The notes beneath the pieces were generated by a model. The model searched no databases. It had not been told where the DNA came from and saw only the letters and a list, made by a program, of their open reading frames with translations. Positions 60,473-64,000 of a stretch of DNA of 64,000 nucleotides are shown here, one piece after another (positions within the stretch are counted from its first letter, which is position 1; the number at the start of each line of letters is the position of its first letter). Source of the DNA: Streptomyces panaciradicis (GTDB lineage: Bacteria > Actinomycetota > Actinomycetes > Streptomycetales > Streptomycetaceae); assembly GCF_023516615.1 (NCBI RefSeq), contig NZ_JAMGBF010000109.1, positions 1-64,000 on the forward strand, read 5' to 3'. The position numbers and the translations under genes are program-made.

Positions 60473-60498
60473 AACAGAGGTCGGGGCCGCAACATTCC
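60473..60498 (-). promoter_or_regulatory. SigR-dependent autoregulatory promoter (sigRp2-like)
   Basis: On the minus strand GGAAT (60498-60494), an 18-bp spacer, then GTT (60475-60473): a perfect SigR consensus. Its start point lies about 55 bp before ATG 60412, so the transcript begins upstream of the SigR' start codon. Confidence 0.9.
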
Positions 60499-60505
60499 CG
60501 GCCCT

Positions 60506-61135
60506 TTACCCGAGTGACCGGGCCCACTCCACCACCGCGCGCGTGACGATCGCCACGGCCTGCTCCTGCGTGATGTCCGCCCTCTTCGGCACCGCGAAGC
60601 CGTGATCGCCGTACGGCACCTCGACCAGGCGGTGATCGCCGTCGGGGAACTCCTCCGGCCGGCCGAAGGGGTCGTTCCCACCCTGGACGACGAGCGTGGG
60701 CACCCCGGCTCCGAGCAGTTCCGCCGCCCGGGACCGCTCCGGCCGGCCCGGCGGGTGGAGCGGGAAGCTCAGCGCCAGCACGGCACGGGCGCCGAGTTCG
60801 ACGGCCGTGCGGCAGGCGACCCGGGCTCCGGCGCTGCGGCCGCCGGAGATCACCGGCGGTCCTGCCTTGCGCAGTGCCGGCCAGACGCCCCGCCACCCGG
60901 TGTCGAGCGTCTTCGGCGCCGGGGCCACCTTCTTCCCCGCCACCCGCCAGGGCTGCTCCACGAGGGCGACGCTCACGCCGTGGGCCGGGAGGACCGCGGC
61001 CAGCGCCTGGAGGTCCCGGGCCTCGATGCCGCCGCCCGCTCCGTGGCTCACGGCCAGCACGAGCCGGGCGCGGTCCGCGGGGTGCCAGGTGATGCGGGCG
61101 TCGCCCGCCTCGGTAGCGATGATCTCGGTCGTCAC
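60506..61135 (-). CDS. Alpha/beta hydrolase (KANL3/Tex30-like, dienelactone hydrolase fold)
   Basis: 209 residues. Oxyanion region AVSHGAGGGIEARDL, nucleophile elbow GGRSAGAR (Ser), and catalytic His in YGDHGFAVPKR with Asp in VQGGNDPFG. Esterase or hydrolase of unknown substrate. GTG 61135 one base after the SRAP stop, so the two form an operon ahead of sigR. Confidence 0.82.
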   Translation of the reverse strand: MTTEIIATEAGDARITWHPADRARLVLAVSHGAGGGIEARDLQALAAVLPAHGVSVALVEQPWRVAGKKVAPAPKTLDTGWRGVWPALRKAGPPVISGGRSAGARVACRTAVELGARAVLALSFPLHPPGRPERSRAAELLGAGVPTLVVQGGNDPFGRPEEFPDGDHRLVEVPYGDHGFAVPKRADITQEQAVAIVTRAVVEWARSLG

Positions 61136-61136
61136 G

Positions 61137-61952
61137 TCAGAAGAGTGTGCCCTCTTCGGGGCCCTCCAGCTCCTTCAGCAGCTCCGGGCCGTTGTTGCGG
61201 ACGTTGCTGACGGCCGTGGAGACCGGGTAGGCGCGCATCAGGCCGGGCGGGGGCGGGGCGAGGAGCGAGCGGAGGTCCTCGGGGTCGGTGCGGGACGGGT
61301 CCAGCCAGCCGTCCCAGCGGTCCGGGGTGAGCATCAGGGGCATGCGGGGGTGGATCTCGGCCAGGGAGTGCGGGCCCTCGGCCGGGGAGACGGCCAGGGG
61401 GGTGGTCTCGGCCTCCGTAGTGATCACCGAGCAGGTGACCCACCAGGCCTGCGGGTGGTCGTCGGGGAGGGTCTTGTCGCGCCAGAACTCGTACAGGCCG
61501 GCCATCGCGAAGACCGAGCCGTCGGCGGGCAGCACGAAGTACGGCTGCTTGCGCGGCCGCTTCCTGCGGCCCTCGACCTCCAGGTCCCGCTCCTGGCTGC
61601 CGGTGACCCACTCGTAGTAGCCGTCGGCGGGGATGACGCAGCGGCGCGAGGAGAAGGCCCGCCGGTAGGACGGCTTCTCGTGGACGGTCTCCGCGCGGGC
61701 GTTGATCATCCGCGCGGCGCCCTCGGGCGACTTCGACCAGGACGGCACGAGGCCCCACTTGAGCCGGCGCAGCTGGCGCACCGGACGAGGGTCCTCGGCG
61801 TCCTTGAGCGGGCGGTCGAGGACGGCGTAGACCTCCTTGGTGGGGGCCACGTTGTAGTCCGGCGCGAGCGTCTCCTCGGGCTCCCACTTCTCTATGTCGA
61901 AGATTCCGGCGAGATCCTCCGGCCGCCGACTCGCCGCGTACCGTCCGCACAT
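61137..61952 (-). CDS. SRAP-family abasic-site DNA-protein crosslinking protein (YedK/HMCES type)
   Basis: 271 residues. Initiator-Met removal exposes Cys2 (MCGRY), the nucleophile that crosslinks to abasic sites in single-stranded DNA; Asn in DYNVAPT, Glu in INARAETV, and His in EIHPRMPLML complete the SRAP site. It guards replication forks. ATG 61952 is forced by the catalytic Cys2. Confidence 0.93.
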   Translation of the reverse strand: MCGRYAASRRPEDLAGIFDIEKWEPEETLAPDYNVAPTKEVYAVLDRPLKDAEDPRPVRQLRRLKWGLVPSWSKSPEGAARMINARAETVHEKPSYRRAFSSRRCVIPADGYYEWVTGSQERDLEVEGRRKRPRKQPYFVLPADGSVFAMAGLYEFWRDKTLPDDHPQAWWVTCSVITTEAETTPLAVSPAEGPHSLAEIHPRMPLMLTPDRWDGWLDPSRTDPEDLRSLLAPPPPGLMRAYPVSTAVSNVRNNGPELLKELEGPEEGTLF

Positions 61953-62122
61953 CCCGAAACCGTCCCTCCCGACCTGCCCCACCGGCGTCACGCACCTGCC
62001 ACCTTACGGAAGAGCGCGGCCCCGAAGGCCCGGACTCCCCCTCCCCGCGAATCCGCCAATCCGCGGCCCCGCCTGCTCCGGATTACACGCGGATCGCCGA
62101 TCACCGGAGCGGGAGGCAAGAG

Positions 62123-63436
62123 ATGGAGCGGACGTCGGCAGACGCCCGGCACGGCTCGCGGGGCGGGTCGCCGTACCGGGGACGGACGGCCGTGGTGGGC
62201 TCCGGCGTGGCGGGACTGACCGCGGCCCACATCCTGGGCCGCAGCCGTCGCGTCACCCTGTACGAGGCCGACGCGCGGCTCGGCGGGCACGCGCACACCC
62301 ACGAGCTGGTCTCGGCCCTCGACGGCCGGATGCACCGGGTGGACTCCGGGTTCATCGTGCACAACCGCCGTACCTACCCGCGTCTGCTGCGGCTCTTCGA
62401 CGAACTCGGCGTCGCCACGCAGGAGTCGGAGATGAGCATGTCGGTGCGGTGCGAGGGGTGCGGGCTGGAGTACGCCGGTGCCCGCGGCCCGGCCGGCCTG
62501 TTCCCGCGGCCGGGCAACCTGCTGCGCGGCCCGTACCTGCGGCTGCTGGCCGAGGTGCCGGCCTTCCACCGGGCGGCCCGGCGGCTGCTGGACGCCGGCG
62601 GCGGCGACTCGCTCACCCTGGGCGCGTTCCTGGAGCGGGAGGGCTTCTCCGCCTACTTCCGCAGCCACTTCATGACGCCGCTGGTGTCGGCGGTGTGGTC
62701 GTGCGACGCCGGCACCGCCCTGCGCTACCCGGCCGCCTACCTGTTCCGCTTCCTGGCCCACCACGGACTGCTCTCGGTGAGCGGCTCCCCGACGTGGCGC
62801 ACGGTCAGCGGCGGTTCGCGCGAGTACGTCGACCGCATCGCCAAGCAGATCGCCGACGTGCGCACCGGCACGCCCGTGCGGGCGGTGCGCCGGCACGCCG
62901 ACGGGGCCGACGTCACGGCCGAGGACGGCACGACCGAGTCGTACGACGCGGTGGTGATCGCGGTCCACCCGGACCAGGCGCTGCGTCTGCTGGCCGACGC
63001 GACCGAGCGGGAACGTCAGGTGCTGGGCGCCTTCCGCTACTCCCGCAACACCACCCTCCTGCACACGGACACCGGGGTGCTGCCGCGGGCCCGGGGTGCC
63101 CGCGCCTCCTGGAACTACCTGATGCCGTCGTGCTCGGCCGGCGCCGACAAGGTGCGGGTCAGCTACGACATGAACCGGCTGCAACGCCTGGACGCCGCCG
63201 AGACGTTCGTGGTCACCCTGGGCGGCGAGGACCGGGTCGCCCCGGACCGGGTGCTGGCCCGCATGGTGTACGAACACCCCGTCTACACCCCCGAGTCGGT
63301 GGCCGCGCAGCGGCGGCTGCCCGAACTCGCCAGTGACGTCTGCGCGTTCGCGGGCGCCTACCACGGCTGGGGATTCCACGAGGACGGCTGCCGCTCGGGC
63401 GTGGAGGCGGCGGCCGCGCTGGGAGTGCGCTGGTGA
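62123..63436 (+). CDS. FAD-dependent oxidoreductase (COG2907, amine-oxidase fold)
   Basis: 437 residues. FAD dinucleotide motif VVGSGVAGLTAAHIL and GG-doublet YEADARLGGHAHT. C-terminal FAD contact AGAYHGWGFHEDGCRSG. COG2907 proteins sit with DUF1365 and cyclopropane-type fatty-acid methyltransferases; in alphaproteobacteria a related flavoprotein desaturates methylated fatty acids on the way to furan fatty acids. Similar lipid work here is inferred. ATG 62123; coupled to the next gene. Confidence 0.82.
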   Translation: MERTSADARHGSRGGSPYRGRTAVVGSGVAGLTAAHILGRSRRVTLYEADARLGGHAHTHELVSALDGRMHRVDSGFIVHNRRTYPRLLRLFDELGVATQESEMSMSVRCEGCGLEYAGARGPAGLFPRPGNLLRGPYLRLLAEVPAFHRAARRLLDAGGGDSLTLGAFLEREGFSAYFRSHFMTPLVSAVWSCDAGTALRYPAAYLFRFLAHHGLLSVSGSPTWRTVSGGSREYVDRIAKQIADVRTGTPVRAVRRHADGADVTAEDGTTESYDAVVIAVHPDQALRLLADATERERQVLGAFRYSRNTTLLHTDTGVLPRARGARASWNYLMPSCSAGADKVRVSYDMNRLQRLDAAETFVVTLGGEDRVAPDRVLARMVYEHPVYTPESVAAQRRLPELASDVCAFAGAYHGWGFHEDGCRSGVEAAAALGVRW

Positions 63437-64000
63437 ACGGCACGGCAGACACCCCGGAGGACGCCGTACCCGCCCTGTACTCCTGCACGATCGCCCACGT
63501 GCGGACCGCTCCGCGCCGGTACGCGCTGCGGCACCGCACCTACCTGTGGCTCATCGACCCCGACCGGCCGCCCCGGCTGCCGCGCCCGCTGCGGGTACTG
63601 GCCCGGTTCGACCCGCGCGACCACTTCACCGGCGACGCGCCCTCGATCCGGACCGGTCTGGACGCCTTCCTCGCCGGGCACGGCATCGGGCTGGACGGCG
63701 GGCGGGTGCTGATGCTCACCCACGCGCGGGTGTTCGGCCACGTCTTCAACCCGCTGACCCTGTACTGGTGCCACGGCCCCGCGGGGGACCTGCGCTGCGT
63801 CGTCGCCGAGGTGCACAACACCTACGGCGGCCGCCACTGCTACCTGCTGCGCCCGGACGCGACCGGGAGCGCGCGCACGGCGAAGGAGTTCTACGTCTCG
63901 CCGTTCTTCCCCGTCGACGGCGCCTACCGCATGCGGCTGCCCCGGCCGGGACCCCGGCTGGACCTGACCGTGCACCTCGACCGCGAGGGCGGCCGGGCCT
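63433..64000 (+). CDS. DUF1365-family protein (3' end outside window)
   Basis: 189 residues visible. DUF1365 (COG3496) pattern: YSCTIAHVRTAPRRYALRHR, LLTHARVFGHVFNPLTLYW and VVAEVHNTYGGRHCYLL. Start GTG 63433 overlaps the flavoprotein stop as GTGA. A fatty-acid methyltransferase gene would be expected just beyond the window. Confidence 0.8.
   Translation, partial: MNGTADTPEDAVPALYSCTIAHVRTAPRRYALRHRTYLWLIDPDRPPRLPRPLRVLARFDPRDHFTGDAPSIRTGLDAFLAGHGIGLDGGRVLMLTHARVFGHVFNPLTLYWCHGPAGDLRCVVAEVHNTYGGRHCYLLRPDATGSARTAKEFYVSPFFPVDGAYRMRLPRPGPRLDLTVHLDREGGRA

Noticed and set aside
1..64000. CRISPR arrays, IS elements, prophage genes, tRNA or rRNA genes
   Set aside because: No spaced repeats, transposase or integrase motifs, cloverleaf-like sequences or rRNA stretches were seen by eye.

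Overview
The window is a high-GC actinobacterial chromosome segment, almost certainly from a Streptomyces species. It has GTG/ATG starts, strong third-position GC, many 1-4 bp start/stop overlaps, and classic Streptomyces loci: sodN/sodX, sigH with its anti-sigma gene, wblE, dasR/dasABC, nrdAB, epi-isozizaene synthase with CYP170A, and sigR/rsrA. From memory the gene order follows the SCO52xx region of the S. coelicolor core chromosome. Protein details differ (for example DasR), so it is a relative rather than that strain. I saw no tRNA, rRNA, IS element, phage or CRISPR array.

Layout. 1-2.1 kb: the start of a trypsin-like protease gene coupled to a trypsin-co-occurring (Trypco1-type) gene, cut by the left edge, then a DUF6104 gene. 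2.2-6.4 kb: a membrane protein gene, a DUF4097-PadR operon with its own promoter and operator, and a ClpN-like/HTH pair. 6.4-12.1 kb: an MDR oxidoreductase, malic enzyme and a glutamate-type ABC transporter. 12.1-17 kb: a methyltransferase, a CGNR protein, nickel superoxide dismutase with its maturation protease, PPK2, and a phosphate permease. 17-19.4 kb: small regulators and enzymes. 19.6-22.2 kb: a polyprenyl diphosphate synthase gene directly behind a cyclic-nucleotide-domain encapsulin (EshB, family 2B), a probable isoprenoid nanocompartment. 22.5-26 kb: an amidase, a PLP enzyme, a Na+/H+ antiporter and a zinc-finger protein.

26-32 kb is a stress-signalling block: a sigma-B-type promoter, the anti-sigma/SigH pair, a lipid kinase, WblE with a CRP-like box in its leader, and a PdtaS-like histidine kinase. 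32-40.7 kb is the aminosugar/chitin block: a SIS-domain protein, NagB, an intracellular GH3 N-acetylglucosaminidase, the DasABC importer and the GntR regulator DasR, with several DasR-type (dre) sites. One further dre lies in front of the histidine kinase. 41-47.8 kb: a DUF3311/solute symporter pair, GNAT, and class Ia ribonucleotide reductase under a cobalamin riboswitch. 48-51.9 kb: a secreted sedolisin protease, a lipoprotein and a GlxA-type regulator. 51.9-54.4 kb: the albaflavenone operon. 54.7-64 kb: peptide deformylase, a TPR protein, two tandem membrane HD-domain proteins (one HD-GYP, one degenerate), the SigR-RsrA thiol-stress switch with a perfect autoregulatory promoter, an alpha/beta hydrolase, a SRAP protein, and a COG2907 flavoprotein with a DUF1365 gene cut by the right edge.

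The themes that connect are stress sigma control (SigH, SigR), thiol/oxygen defence, aminosugar sensing by DasR, and terpenoid chemistry (encapsulin plus prenyl synthase; albaflavenone).
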